Below, piece by piece: positions 35,083 to 43,544 of a stretch of DNA of 54,586 nt. The position numbers and the translations under genes are program-made. The notes under the pieces were generated by a model that ran no database searches, had not been told where the DNA came from, and was given only the letters and a program-made list of their open reading frames with translations. Numbering within the stretch: the stretch's first letter is position 1; the number at the start of each line of letters is the position of its first letter. This DNA is from Ga0074130 sp964499485 (GTDB lineage Bacteria; Pseudomonadota; Gammaproteobacteria; Burkholderiales; Rhodocyclaceae), in NCBI GenBank assembly GCA_964499485.1, contig CAZCLF010000011.1, forward strand, positions 1 through 54,586, in the 5' to 3' direction.

Positions 35083-35114
35083 AACAGGGCACCCGACTGC
35101 TCAGGTGCCCTGTT
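35083..35114 (-). terminator. Terminator between tRNA-Val and thrS
   Basis: AACAGGGCACC pairs with GGTGCCCTGTT over 11 base pairs, and the minus strand continues TGTTTTTGTG. It ends the tRNA-Val transcript 38 bases before the thrS start, so thrS needs its own promoter or readthrough. Confidence 0.87.
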
Positions 35115-35138
35115 CGGGGTAAGTTTCTACCAAAATTC

Positions 35139-35215
35139 TGGTAGGCGCGATTGGACTCGAACCAACGACCCCCACCATGTCAAGGTGGTGCTCTAACCAG
35201 CTGAGCTACGCGCCT
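35139..35215 (-). tRNA. tRNA-Val (anticodon GAC)
   Basis: 77 bases with encoded CCA. Acceptor AGGCGCG pairs with CGCGCCT, the D-arm contains AGCTCAGCTGGTTAGAGC, the anticodon stem CCACC/GGTGG encloses TTGACAT with anticodon GAC, and the T-arm is GTTCGAGTCC. A terminator follows it and thrS lies downstream. Confidence 0.97.
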
Positions 35216-35300
35216 GCAAAGACAAACATTATAGACGAATTTTGGCTCATGGTGAAGCCAAATTTAGAGATTACCTTTGGCACGAATACAAACCCCAAGG

Positions 35301-35329
35301 TTTACAGCGCTTTAAAAGTGCGGTTATAG
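35301..35329 (+). promoter_or_regulatory. Sigma-70-like promoter directly before the NlpC/P60 gene
   Basis: TTTACA and TTATAG are separated by 17 bases, and the -10 element ends only eight bases before the ATG. Transcription would begin at or next to the start codon, and no Shine-Dalgarno is visible, so the message may be leaderless. Confidence 0.55.
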
Positions 35330-35337
35330 TGCAGCCC

Positions 35338-35841
35338 ATGCGTTTTAACCCTGCCCCTCTCGCGGTCTCTCTCATGCTCCTGCTCGCTACACCAGCGCAG
35401 GCTGCAGAGCTTGCCGTGGACAAGACACAGGAAAATCCATCACTGGTCAATCGCGCGACTTCATCATTGCAGTCCGCAGTGGATGGCGCATTGGACCTGA
35501 TCGGCATTCGCTACAAACGTGGCGGCAGCACACCGGAAAGTGGCTTTGATTGCAGCGGCTTTGTGGGTCACGTCTTCCGTCAGGGCATGGGCTTAATTCT
35601 TCCGCGCACTTCGCGCGAGATCAGCAAAACCGGCGAAGCCATCAAGCGCGATGAACTCCAGCCTGGCGACTTGGTGTTCTTTAACACCATGCGCAGAACG
35701 TTCTCACATGTCGGCATCTACCTCGGTGAAGGCCAATTTATTCACTCACCGCGTGCTGGTGGTAGCGTCCGCATTGAGAGCATGAGTGAAAGCTACTGGG
35801 CCAAACGCTACGAAGGCGCACGACGCGTCAATCCCGAATAA
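35338..35841 (+). CDS. NlpC/P60 family peptidoglycan endopeptidase
   Basis: Exported cell-wall hydrolase of 167 residues. The signal peptide ends at PAQA (residue 22). The NlpC/P60 domain has catalytic Cys72 in FDCSGFVGHVF, His124 in TFSHVGIYLG and His136 in FIHSPRAGG, so the triad is complete. It would cut D-Glu to diamino-acid bonds in peptide stems. The ATG was chosen because it starts the signal peptide; upstream codons in frame lie before the predicted promoter. There is no lipobox Cys, so the protein is probably periplasmic and soluble. Confidence 0.93.
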   Translation: MRFNPAPLAVSLMLLLATPAQAAELAVDKTQENPSLVNRATSSLQSAVDGALDLIGIRYKRGGSTPESGFDCSGFVGHVFRQGMGLILPRTSREISKTGEAIKRDELQPGDLVFFNTMRRTFSHVGIYLGEGQFIHSPRAGGSVRIESMSESYWAKRYEGARRVNPE

Positions 35842-35891
35842 GCATCAACCTACCCAGCTACTACTTCCCGCAACAACGAGCCAAAAGGTCG

Positions 35892-35916
35892 AAACCAGCG
35901 TAATGCTGGTTTTTTT
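35892..35916 (+). terminator. Terminator after the NlpC/P60 gene
   Basis: AAACCAGC and GCTGGTTT form an eight-base-pair stem around GTAAT, followed by further T. It separates the hydrolase from the iron-binding protein gene. Confidence 0.88.
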
Positions 35917-35942
35917 ACGCCTGCAAACTCTACCCAAAAGAC

Positions 35943-35972
35943 TTGTATATAAGAATCGTTACCACTTAGAAT
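35943..35972 (+). promoter_or_regulatory. Promoter of fbpA with Fur-box-like spacer
   Basis: TTGTAT and TAGAAT are 18 bases apart. The spacer contains TAAGAATCGTTACCA (35950-35964), matching about 11 of 15 positions of the Fur 7-1-7 consensus TGATAATnATTATCA. A Fur operator fits the iron-uptake gene downstream, but the match is imperfect. Confidence 0.55.
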
Positions 35973-36032
35973 ATCAATTGCATCGCATTACCCCCCCCAA
36001 CACCGAATTTCGCAACAGAACAGGAAAAACCA

Positions 36033-37049
36033 ATGAACGCATTTCGCAAGCTAAGCTTGGTCGCCCTTATGGTCGCTGCCGGGTTTGCCCAAGCCCAGGA
36101 AAACGTACTGAACTTGTACTCCGCTCGTCACTATCAGACTGATGAAGCCCTCTATAGCAACTTCACTAAGCTGACTGGGATCACCATCAATCGCATCGAA
36201 GGTAAAGAAGAAGAGTTGCTGGAACGCATCAAGAACGAGGGTGCAAACAGCCCTGCCGATGTGTTCCTGACGGTTGATGCAGCGCGCCTCGCTCAAGCCG
36301 AACAGCTGGGTTTGTTCACCCCAATCAAGTCTAAAGTCTTGGAAAGCCGTATCCCTGCCCACCTCCGCTCGGACAGCTGGTTCGCTTTCTCCAAGCGTGC
36401 TCGCGTGATCATTTATAACAAGGGCGTTTTCGCAGCTGCCGATGTGCAGAACTACGAAGATTTGGCCGATGCAAAATTCAAGGGCAAGGTTTGCTCGCGC
36501 TCAGGCGCGCATCCTTACAACATCTCGCTCACCGCAGCGCTGATCGCTCACAACGGCGAAGCCAAGACTGAAGAATGGGCCAAGGCAGTAGTGAGCAACT
36601 TCGCCCGCGCTCCGAAGGGTGGTGACACCGACCAGATCAAGGCCGTGAGCGCCGGCGAATGTGCTGTCGCCGTGTCTAACACTTACTATTTGGTTCGCCT
36701 GCTGCGATCCGACAAGCCAGCTGACCGCAAGATCATGGAAAACATTGGTATCGTGTGGCCGAACCAGAAGAGCTACGGCACCCATGTGAACATTTCCGGT
36801 GGCGGCGTGCTCAAGACCGCACCGCATAAGGACGCTGCAGTTAAATTCTTGGAATATCTGTCGTCTGATCAAGCACAGGAATACTTTGCCAATGGCAACA
36901 ACGAATGGCCTGTTGTGCCCAGCGTAGATGCCAAGAATGCTGCGCTTGAGTCGCTCGGAAAATTCAAGGAAGACACCCTTCCCGTGAGCACGCTGGCCCG
37001 CAACGCAGCGATTGCACAGAAGGTATCGGACCGCGCCGGCTACCGCTGA
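36033..37049 (+). CDS. fbpA: Iron(III) ABC transporter periplasmic binding protein
   Basis: 338 residues. A signal peptide (cleavage after AQA, residue 21) leads into a type II binding-protein fold: ENVLNLYSARHYQTDEALYS, then EELLERIKNEGANSPADVFL, and the iron-coordinating tyrosine pair Y218-Y219 in SNTYYLVRL. FbpA/FutA-type proteins bind ferric ion in the periplasm and hand it to FbpB/FbpC, which are encoded just downstream but in other orientations. A ribosome site (GGAAAAACC) lies before the ATG. Confidence 0.95.
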   Translation: MNAFRKLSLVALMVAAGFAQAQENVLNLYSARHYQTDEALYSNFTKLTGITINRIEGKEEELLERIKNEGANSPADVFLTVDAARLAQAEQLGLFTPIKSKVLESRIPAHLRSDSWFAFSKRARVIIYNKGVFAAADVQNYEDLADAKFKGKVCSRSGAHPYNISLTAALIAHNGEAKTEEWAKAVVSNFARAPKGGDTDQIKAVSAGECAVAVSNTYYLVRLLRSDKPADRKIMENIGIVWPNQKSYGTHVNISGGGVLKTAPHKDAAVKFLEYLSSDQAQEYFANGNNEWPVVPSVDAKNAALESLGKFKEDTLPVSTLARNAAIAQKVSDRAGYR

Positions 37050-37087
37050 TCAGCGAGAAAGTGCTGCCGTAAGGGCAGGACAGCCGT

Positions 37088-37118
37088 AAAAAAGGCCCCG
37101 TTTATCGGGGCCTTTTTT
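37088..37118. terminator. Bidirectional terminator between fbpA and fbpB
   Basis: AAAAAAGGCCCCG and CGGGGCCTTTTTT form a 13-base-pair stem with a five-base loop between two convergent genes. Confidence 0.95.
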
Positions 37119-37152
37119 GTTGGGACATTGTTTGTGTCTGATTTCACATGTA

Positions 37153-38784
37153 TCAATGCAACCGACGTCGCCCCTTGGCAATCTGTACTGAGAGAACAAT
37201 GATTGGCAGTAGCCCGACAACGACAATCATCAGTGCAGCGGTCGAAGCTTCGCTTAGCCGCTCGTCGGCCGCCAAAATATAAGTCTGGGTTGCCAGCGTA
37301 TCGAAGTTGAAGGGGCGCATCACCAAGGTGGCAGGTAACTCCTTCATCACATCGACAAAAACAAGTAGCCCTGCAGTGAAGAGACTGCCGCGCAACATAG
37401 GCAGGTGAACCCGGCGCAGGATTTCGCCACCACCACACCCTAGGCTCTTCGCAGCGTCATCCATGCTTGGCGTAATCTTAGAGAGCCCCGCTTCCACGGT
37501 TTGCAGCGCCATGCCGAGGAAGCGCACCAAATACGCATAGACCAAAGCCGCAATCCCACCCGTAAGGATTAAACCGGGGTTATTACCGGTAAGCTGCAGC
37601 CACAGCTCTGCCAGCACATGGTCGAGCCGCGTAACCGGGATCAGCACGCCAACGGCAATCACCGATCCGGGCACGGCATAACCAAGGGTCACCAGCCGAT
37701 TCGCTGCCCGTGGCAGCCACGTTTTGACCTGACGTGCTGCATAGGCTAGCAACGCCGCCAAGCCCATGGCGGTAACCGCGGCAACGGTAGCCAACAGCAG
37801 ACTGTTACGCGCCAGCCGAACAAAACGTGGCCCGAACTCGGCGTCGCCTTCGGTCAAAGCCATGTTCAACAACAGACCTGCGGGCAGGAGAAAGCCGACG
37901 ATTAATGGCAACAGGCACAAGCCACACGCCAACCAACCTCGCCACCCAACCAAACGCCGGCTCACCACACTACGGCTGCGCGCTGCGCCTGCCCCGAAAC
38001 GCGCTCGGCCACGGCTGAAGTGTTCTAGGAGCAGCAACAGCAGCACAAAACTAAACAGGCAGCCGGCAAGCTGTGCGGCCGCCGTGCGATCTCCCAATGC
38101 AAACCAAGTACGATAGATCCCCGTCGTAAAGGTATTCACACCGAAATACGCGACGGTGCCGTAGTCGGCCAAAGTCTCCATCAGCGCCAGCGCAGCCCCT
38201 GCTGCCAAGGCCGGCCGCGCGAGCGGCAGTGACACACGCCAGAAGCTCTGCCATGGGGTCAAACCTAATGAACGCGCCGCTTCTAATGCAGAACCCGCAC
38301 GTTCCAGGAATACTGTGCGTGCCAATAGATACACATACGGATAGAGCACACAGATAAACAGGACGATCGCCCCACCCAGACTGCGAACATCCGGAAACCA
38401 GTAATCACCGTAAGACCAGCCAAAGGTCTCACGCAAGGCCGTTTGCACGGGGCCGACGAACTGCAGCAAGTCGGTATAGGTATAGGCCATCACATAAGCC
38501 GGCATGGCCAAAGGCACGACCATTGCCCACTCGAAAATACGCCGTCCCGGAAATTCATGCATGGCTGTCAGCCACGCTGCCCCAGTGCCTACCGCCATCA
38601 CACCGATACCCACGCCCAAGCAGAGCCAGAGGGTGTTGGCGACATATTCCGGGAGGACGGTGGCAAGCAGATGCCCCCAGGTATCTCCCGTGCCACCAAA
38701 GAAAAGATTGCTGCCAACGACGAGCACCGGCAACGCCACCAAACTGGCGATCAATACAGCAAAGGGAGTAGCGGTCAGGCGCAA
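37153..38784 (-). CDS. fbpB: Iron(III) ABC transporter permease (FbpB-like, duplicated permease domain)
   Basis: 543 residues with two BPD_transp_1 domains of about six helices each, as in FbpB/SfuB. Both coupling motifs are visible: ARSLGLTPWQSFWRVSLPLA in the first half and AKSLGCGGGEILRRVHLPML in the second. The start is TTG (TTGCGCCTGACC); no ATG is better placed and the ribosome site is weak. The gene points towards fbpA and away from fbpC, so the usual fbpABC order is kept but the middle gene is inverted. Its promoter would share the palindromic ATTATAAT and the Fur-like box with fbpC. Confidence 0.93.
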   Translation of the reverse strand: MRLTATPFAVLIASLVALPVLVVGSNLFFGGTGDTWGHLLATVLPEYVANTLWLCLGVGIGVMAVGTGAAWLTAMHEFPGRRIFEWAMVVPLAMPAYVMAYTYTDLLQFVGPVQTALRETFGWSYGDYWFPDVRSLGGAIVLFICVLYPYVYLLARTVFLERAGSALEAARSLGLTPWQSFWRVSLPLARPALAAGAALALMETLADYGTVAYFGVNTFTTGIYRTWFALGDRTAAAQLAGCLFSFVLLLLLLEHFSRGRARFGAGAARSRSVVSRRLVGWRGWLACGLCLLPLIVGFLLPAGLLLNMALTEGDAEFGPRFVRLARNSLLLATVAAVTAMGLAALLAYAARQVKTWLPRAANRLVTLGYAVPGSVIAVGVLIPVTRLDHVLAELWLQLTGNNPGLILTGGIAALVYAYLVRFLGMALQTVEAGLSKITPSMDDAAKSLGCGGGEILRRVHLPMLRGSLFTAGLLVFVDVMKELPATLVMRPFNFDTLATQTYILAADERLSEASTAALMIVVVGLLPIIVLSVQIAKGRRRLH

Positions 38785-38814
38785 GCGGAAATACCGTCAG
38801 GTTCGGTGGGCAGA

Positions 38815-38859
38815 TTCAAGACTGCGGGCTGGGCGGATTATAATTGAGACTGACTCTCA
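38815..38859. promoter_or_regulatory. Divergent fbpB/fbpC promoter with Fur box
   Basis: TTCAAG and TATAAT (18-base spacer) face fbpC. ATTATAAT is palindromic, so it can serve as -10 for fbpB as well. Directly beside it TGAGACTGACTCTCA (38845-38859) is a TGAGA-N5-TCTCA palindrome close to the Fur form TGAGAATnATTCTCA. It covers the fbpC start site and the fbpB -35/-10 spacer. Confidence 0.7.
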
Positions 38860-38880
38860 TCATTCCATGGCCATATCCGA

Positions 38881-39957
38881 GTGAACAATCCAGCGCCTTT
38901 GCTGCATATCGACAAACTGCACCATCAGTACGATGGCATCAACGTTGTGCATGACCTCTCGTTGCAATTGCAGGAGGGCGAAATCGGCTGCCTGTTGGGT
39001 AGCTCCGGCTGCGGTAAAACAACAGTCCTGCGTTGTATCGCCGGCTTTGAACACATCAGCGGCGGCAGCATTCACGTCGCCGAACGCCAGCTTTCAGGCC
39101 CAGGCCTGCATGTGGCGCCGGAAAAGCGCCAGATCGGCATGGTCTTCCAAGATTACGCACTATTCCCGCACCTCAGCATTGCCGAGAACATTGCTTTTGG
39201 CCTACGAGGTCTCGCACCGGAGGCGCAGCAAGCCAGGGTCGAAGAATTGCTCACGCTGATCGGCCTTGATGGCCGAGGCGCCCGCTATCCGCATGAAATC
39301 TCAGGCGGCCAGCAACAACGTGTGGCACTTGCCCGTGCGCTGGCACCACGCCCCAGCCTGCTGCTGCTCGATGAACCCTTCAGCAACCTCGATGTGGAAT
39401 TGCGCGAACGACTCTCACAGGATGTGCGCAGCATCATCAAGCAGAGCGGGACGACCGCCATTCTTGTTACCCACGACCAGCATGAAGCCTTTGCCGTGGC
39501 GGACAAAATCGGCGTAATGCGCAACGGGCGTATTGAGCAATGGGATGTACCGTACAACCTGTATCACCAACCCATCACTCGCTACGTTGCGGATTTCGTT
39601 GGTCAAGGGGCCTTCCTGCCGGGTAAAGCGATTGATAGCTTTACGGTGGAAATGGAGCTGGGTAGCTTGCAGAGCCGTTGGGCGATAGAGGCCCCAAGTC
39701 ATTTGCAAGTCCTTTTGCGACCGGACGACGTAGTGCACGACGATGCGAGTACCGTCACCGCGGAGGTGGTAAACCGGGTTTTCCGGGGTGCGGATTTTCT
39801 CTACACACTGCGCCTTGGCTCGGGCAGGGAAATTCTCTCCCTAGTGCCATCGCATCACAATCATGCAATTGGCGAACACATAGGCATTCGCCTTGACGCC
39901 GACCATGTGGTCACGTTCTCTGACACCGACACTGCACTTAGCGACACCACCGCTTGA
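38881..39957 (+). CDS. fbpC: Iron(III) ABC transporter ATP-binding protein
   Basis: 358 residues. Walker A GSSGCGKT (40-47), signature ISGGQQQRVALARAL, Walker B LLLLDEPFSNLD and switch His in LVTHDQHEAF are present, followed by a C-terminal TOBE-like region (about 280-345). It energises ferric-ion import with FbpB. The start is GTG (GTGAACAATCCAGC); the nearby ATG is out of frame. The stop overlaps the aat start by four bases, so an iron-transport gene is coupled to an N-degron transferase, probably by chance of gene order. Confidence 0.94.
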   Translation: MNNPAPLLHIDKLHHQYDGINVVHDLSLQLQEGEIGCLLGSSGCGKTTVLRCIAGFEHISGGSIHVAERQLSGPGLHVAPEKRQIGMVFQDYALFPHLSIAENIAFGLRGLAPEAQQARVEELLTLIGLDGRGARYPHEISGGQQQRVALARALAPRPSLLLLDEPFSNLDVELRERLSQDVRSIIKQSGTTAILVTHDQHEAFAVADKIGVMRNGRIEQWDVPYNLYHQPITRYVADFVGQGAFLPGKAIDSFTVEMELGSLQSRWAIEAPSHLQVLLRPDDVVHDDASTVTAEVVNRVFRGADFLYTLRLGSGREILSLVPSHHNHAIGEHIGIRLDADHVVTFSDTDTALSDTTA

Positions 39958-40676
39958 TTCCCTGGCTGCCTTCGGAACCCTTATTTCCGCCCCTTGAGTC
40001 AGCACTGGGTGAGCCAGCTGGCCCCAATGGGCTGCTGGCCGCGGGTGGTGATCTCTCACCCGAGCGCTTGATCGCCGCCTATACGCGCGGCATCTTTCCT
40101 TGGTATTCAGCCGGCGATCCAATTTTGTGGTGGAGCCCTGACCCACGCATGGTGCTGGCGCCAGAGTCGCTGCGCATCTCCCGCTCCTTCGGCAAAGTAC
40201 TGAGAAATCGGCCTTATGACATCCGCGTCGATAGCGCCTTCACAGCGGTCATCCGCGCCTGTGCAGCGCCACGAGACGGGCAGGCTGGCACATGGATATT
40301 GCCGGAAATGCAGGCGGCCTATTTACGGCTGCATCAGCTGGGTTACGCACACAGCATTGAAACCTGGGTCGATAACCAGCTCGTCGGCGGCCTCTATGGT
40401 GTTGCGATTGGCCGTGCTTTCTTTGGCGAGTCGATGTTCTCGCGCCACAAGGACGCATCAAAAATTGCCTTGGCCCATCTTTGTATCCTCTTGAGGAGCA
40501 AAGGTTTTGGCATAATCGATTGCCAGATGGAAACTCAACACTTAGCCTCTCTCGGTGCTCGCCCACTGCCTCGTAGCGAATTCGCTGCCCGGCTGGCTGA
40601 GCTCACGCCCAACGGCGAACCGCCGGGTCGATGGTCGGCAGAGGCGGTAAGCCATCACTATCGCGAGGGGGTTTGA
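39954..40676 (+). CDS. aat: Leucyl/phenylalanyl-tRNA-protein transferase
   Basis: 240 residues. It adds Leu or Phe from tRNA to proteins with N-terminal Arg or Lys, tagging them for ClpS/ClpAP. Signature segments: GLLAAGGDLSPERLIAAYTR, GIFPWYSAGDPILWWSPDPR, ETWVDNQLVGGLYGVAIG and GESMFSRHKDASKIAL. The start is TTG overlapping the fbpC stop (TTGA). It is followed by one base and then bpt. Confidence 0.95.
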   Translation: MIPWLPSEPLFPPLESALGEPAGPNGLLAAGGDLSPERLIAAYTRGIFPWYSAGDPILWWSPDPRMVLAPESLRISRSFGKVLRNRPYDIRVDSAFTAVIRACAAPRDGQAGTWILPEMQAAYLRLHQLGYAHSIETWVDNQLVGGLYGVAIGRAFFGESMFSRHKDASKIALAHLCILLRSKGFGIIDCQMETQHLASLGARPLPRSEFAARLAELTPNGEPPGRWSAEAVSHHYREGV

Positions 40677-40677
40677 G

Positions 40678-41424
40678 ATGGCGCATCTTCGCGACCTCCC
40701 CCCCTTCCCGCTGCTGCACTTCTACGCCACGGCGCCCTATGGCTGCTCGTACCTGCCCGGTCGCGTTGCACGCTCGCAAGTTGCCACGCCTACCCACCTG
40801 ATTGATACCGAGACCTACGGCGAGTTGGTGCGTGCGGGTTTCCGGCGAAGTGGAGTGTTCACCTACCGTCCGCATTGCGGCACTTGCCGCGAGTGTGTGC
40901 CGGTGCGTTTGAGGGTTGCTGACTTCAAGGCCAATCGTAGCCAGCGCCGTGCACTCAAACAACACGCCACCCTAGTGCCACGCGAAATGGGCCTAGGATT
41001 CCGCGAAGATCACTACCAGCTCTATCAGCGCTATCAGGCGGCACGCCACTCCGGCGGAGGCATGGACAGCGACAGCCGCGAGCAGTACGCGCAGTTTCTG
41101 CTGCAAAGCCATGTCGATAGCTGCCTGATTGAGTTTCGTGAAGAAGGCGTACTGCGCATGGTCAGCATCATCGACCTGCTTTCTGATGGGCTTTCGTCGG
41201 TCTACACCTTTTACGATCCGGATCTTGAACACGCGAGCTATGGCACCTTCGGTGTCCTCTGGCAGATCGCGCAATGTCAGCACCTGGGCCTACCCTATCT
41301 TTACCTTGGCTACTGGATTCGCGACAGCCACAAGATGGCCTACAAATCGAACTTCCACCCACTGGAACGGCTGAGCGACGAACCTGGGGCTGATCGGCAC
41401 TGGATCGATCTGCAGATCGACTAG
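40678..41424 (+). CDS. bpt: Aspartate/glutamate leucyltransferase
   Basis: 248 residues. Bpt adds Leu to N-terminal Asp or Glu, completing the N-degron pathway with Aat. The N-terminal ATE domain has Cys residues in FRRSGVFTYRPHCGTCRECV, and the C-terminal domain has VYTFYDPDLEHASYGTFG and LYLGYWIRDSHKMAYKSNF. It lies one base after aat and 54 bases before pyrD. Confidence 0.95.
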   Translation: MAHLRDLPPFPLLHFYATAPYGCSYLPGRVARSQVATPTHLIDTETYGELVRAGFRRSGVFTYRPHCGTCRECVPVRLRVADFKANRSQRRALKQHATLVPREMGLGFREDHYQLYQRYQAARHSGGGMDSDSREQYAQFLLQSHVDSCLIEFREEGVLRMVSIIDLLSDGLSSVYTFYDPDLEHASYGTFGVLWQIAQCQHLGLPYLYLGYWIRDSHKMAYKSNFHPLERLSDEPGADRHWIDLQID

Positions 41425-41478
41425 CAGGAACTGTCGTGCATAGGCCTAGCACCCACTGGCCTGTTAAAATGCAGGCCT

Positions 41479-42483
41479 ATGCTGCCCTATTCTCTTGCCC
41501 GCCCCTTTCTGTTTTCGCTTGATGCGGAAACCGCTCACGAGCTCACGCTGACCACCCTTAAGCGCACGCAGGGGCTGATGCCCAGTTGTACGACACAAGG
41601 CCGGGCGGTTAGCGTCATGGGGATCGACTTCCCTAACCCGGTGGGCTTAGCTGCTGGCCTCGACAAGAACGGCGAATGCATTGAAGCCTGGGGCAAGCTA
41701 GGGTTCGGCTTTGTAGAAATCGGCACGATCACCCCACGCCCACAGCCAGGCAACCCGAAGCCGCGCATGTTCCGACTGCCCGCCGCACAGGGCATCATCA
41801 ACCGTATGGGCTTCAATAACCACGGCGTCGACAACCTGCTTGCCAATGTGGCAGCCAGCAAGTTCAAGGGCGTGCTGGGTATCAATATCGGCAAAAACTT
41901 TGATACGCCAATCGAAAACGCCGCCGACGATTACCTGATCTGTCTGGACAAGGTGTACGCCGCTGCCAGCTATGTCACCGTCAATATCTCCTCACCGAAT
42001 ACCAAGAACCTGCGCCAGTTGCAGGGGGAGTCGGAGCTCGATGCGCTGCTCGGCGCCCTCAAGACCAAGCAAACTATGCTGGCGGATCGCCACGGCAAAT
42101 ATGTGCCGCTGACCCTCAAGATCGCGCCGGATCTGGATGACGCACAAATCGTGAATATTGCCGATGCCTTGCGTCGCCATCGTATTGATGGCGTCATCGC
42201 CACCAACACAACCTTAAGCCGTGAGGGTGTTACCGACCTGCCGTATGGGAATGAAGCCGGCGGTCTCTCGGGTGCCCCGGTTTTCGAGAAGTCGACGGCT
42301 GTGGTGGCCGGGCTGGTTAGAGCGTTGGGGGGCGAGCTACCCGTTATCGCCGCTGGCGGCATTACCGATGGCGAAAAAGCCAAGGCAAAGTTGGCGGCGG
42401 GGGCCAGCCTGGTTCAGATTTACTCGGGGATGATCTACCGGGGGCCGGCGCTGATTGCCGAGTGCGTGAAAGCACTCAGCTAA
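41479..42483 (+). CDS. pyrD: Dihydroorotate dehydrogenase (quinone), class 2
   Basis: 334 residues. The N-terminal membrane-binding helices (LPYSLARPFLFSLDAETAHE) identify the class 2, quinone-linked enzyme. The FMN barrel has NPVGLAAGLDKNGE, INRMGFNNHG, the catalytic Ser in VTVNISSPNTKNLR and GGLSGAPVFEKST. It oxidises dihydroorotate to orotate in pyrimidine synthesis. Its last four bases overlap the end of the convergent hydroxy-acid oxidase gene. The upstream gap holds a TAAAAT -10-like element. Confidence 0.96.
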   Translation: MLPYSLARPFLFSLDAETAHELTLTTLKRTQGLMPSCTTQGRAVSVMGIDFPNPVGLAAGLDKNGECIEAWGKLGFGFVEIGTITPRPQPGNPKPRMFRLPAAQGIINRMGFNNHGVDNLLANVAASKFKGVLGINIGKNFDTPIENAADDYLICLDKVYAAASYVTVNISSPNTKNLRQLQGESELDALLGALKTKQTMLADRHGKYVPLTLKIAPDLDDAQIVNIADALRRHRIDGVIATNTTLSREGVTDLPYGNEAGGLSGAPVFEKSTAVVAGLVRALGGELPVIAAGGITDGEKAKAKLAAGASLVQIYSGMIYRGPALIAECVKALS

Positions 42484-43544
42484 TCGCGGCGTAAGCTGGC
42501 GATGGAAATATCTGCCAGCGTACGACAACCACTCAAGGCCATCGTCATTTCCAGCTCGTCACGCAGCAAGCGGATGACGTGCGCAACCCCCATCGCACCA
42601 GCAGACGCAAGCCCCCAGATATAGGGGCGACCGAGCAAAACCGCACGGGCGCCCAGCGCAAGGGCGCGGAACACATCAGCGCCCTCACGAATACCGCTAT
42701 CGAAAAGTACGGGTATGTCAGCCCCCACTGCCTGCACAATGCTCGGCAGCACATCCAGACTGGCCGGGGTGCCGCCCAGCACACGACCACCGTGATTTGA
42801 AACCACTACGCCATCACATCCCAAGGCAACTGCCTGACGCGCATCATCGGCATGCAGGACGCCCTTTAACAGCAGTGGCACCGTAATACGGCTACGCAAC
42901 CAAGCGAGATCCTCCCACGTTGGTGCCAGCGCCATCCATCCATCGAACACTTCGCTCTGCCCTGACGCCAGGGCAGCCGGCATAGGCATCGGCGCCTCCA
43001 GGTTGACAGCACGGATATCCGGAGGCAAGTCCAGTGCAGCGAGCTTGACGGGGGCATCCGCAGTAAACACAACAACACTGCAACCCGCTGCAATCGCGTT
43101 CTGTGCAAGCCGCAAAGTGCGCTCACGTTCCCCTTGCCAATACAGCTGAAACCAGTGGGACTGACTACTGCCCTGCAAGACGTGGGCAAAAGGCTGGCTG
43201 GCCAAGCTGCTGACAATGCCCACCCCCTCCTGCGCATCGGCCGCAGCAATGCTGCCGTACTCACCCTCTGCATGAAACAGCCGCTGGTAGGCGAGTGGCG
43301 CGAGCAAAATAGGGTGCGCCAGGGTCTGCCCGAACAGTGTCAGCTGTGTATTCCCGCCTTGCACATTAGCCAGTACGCGCGGCATGATCTGCCAGCGCTG
43401 TATGGCCGCGCGATTAGCTGCTTGCATACCGCCTTTGCCTGCATCTGACTGCAGATACTCCCAACATTCAGCGGGGAGGCGCGATGCGGCAAGTGCTTCG
43501 TAATCTGCGGCAGTGCTTACATTCGCAGGTAAGGCGGCCATCAA
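42480..43544 (-). CDS. FMN-dependent alpha-hydroxy-acid oxidase/dehydrogenase
   Basis: 354 residues of the LldD/glycolate-oxidase family. The active-site His251 and Arg254 lie in VVVSNHGGRVLGG, Tyr135 in WFQLYWQ, FTADAPV and LLKGVLHADDA follow the family, and LLGRPYIWGLASAGAMGV closes the phosphate site. The change from HGGRQLD to HGGRVLG and the Ala in TADAPV depart from well-studied lactate oxidases, so the substrate is uncertain. The start overlaps the PiuC-like gene stop by four bases, so the two are coupled. Confidence 0.87.
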   Translation of the reverse strand: MMAALPANVSTAADYEALAASRLPAECWEYLQSDAGKGGMQAANRAAIQRWQIMPRVLANVQGGNTQLTLFGQTLAHPILLAPLAYQRLFHAEGEYGSIAAADAQEGVGIVSSLASQPFAHVLQGSSQSHWFQLYWQGERERTLRLAQNAIAAGCSVVVFTADAPVKLAALDLPPDIRAVNLEAPMPMPAALASGQSEVFDGWMALAPTWEDLAWLRSRITVPLLLKGVLHADDARQAVALGCDGVVVSNHGGRVLGGTPASLDVLPSIVQAVGADIPVLFDSGIREGADVFRALALGARAVLLGRPYIWGLASAGAMGVAHVIRLLRDELEMTMALSGCRTLADISIASLRRD

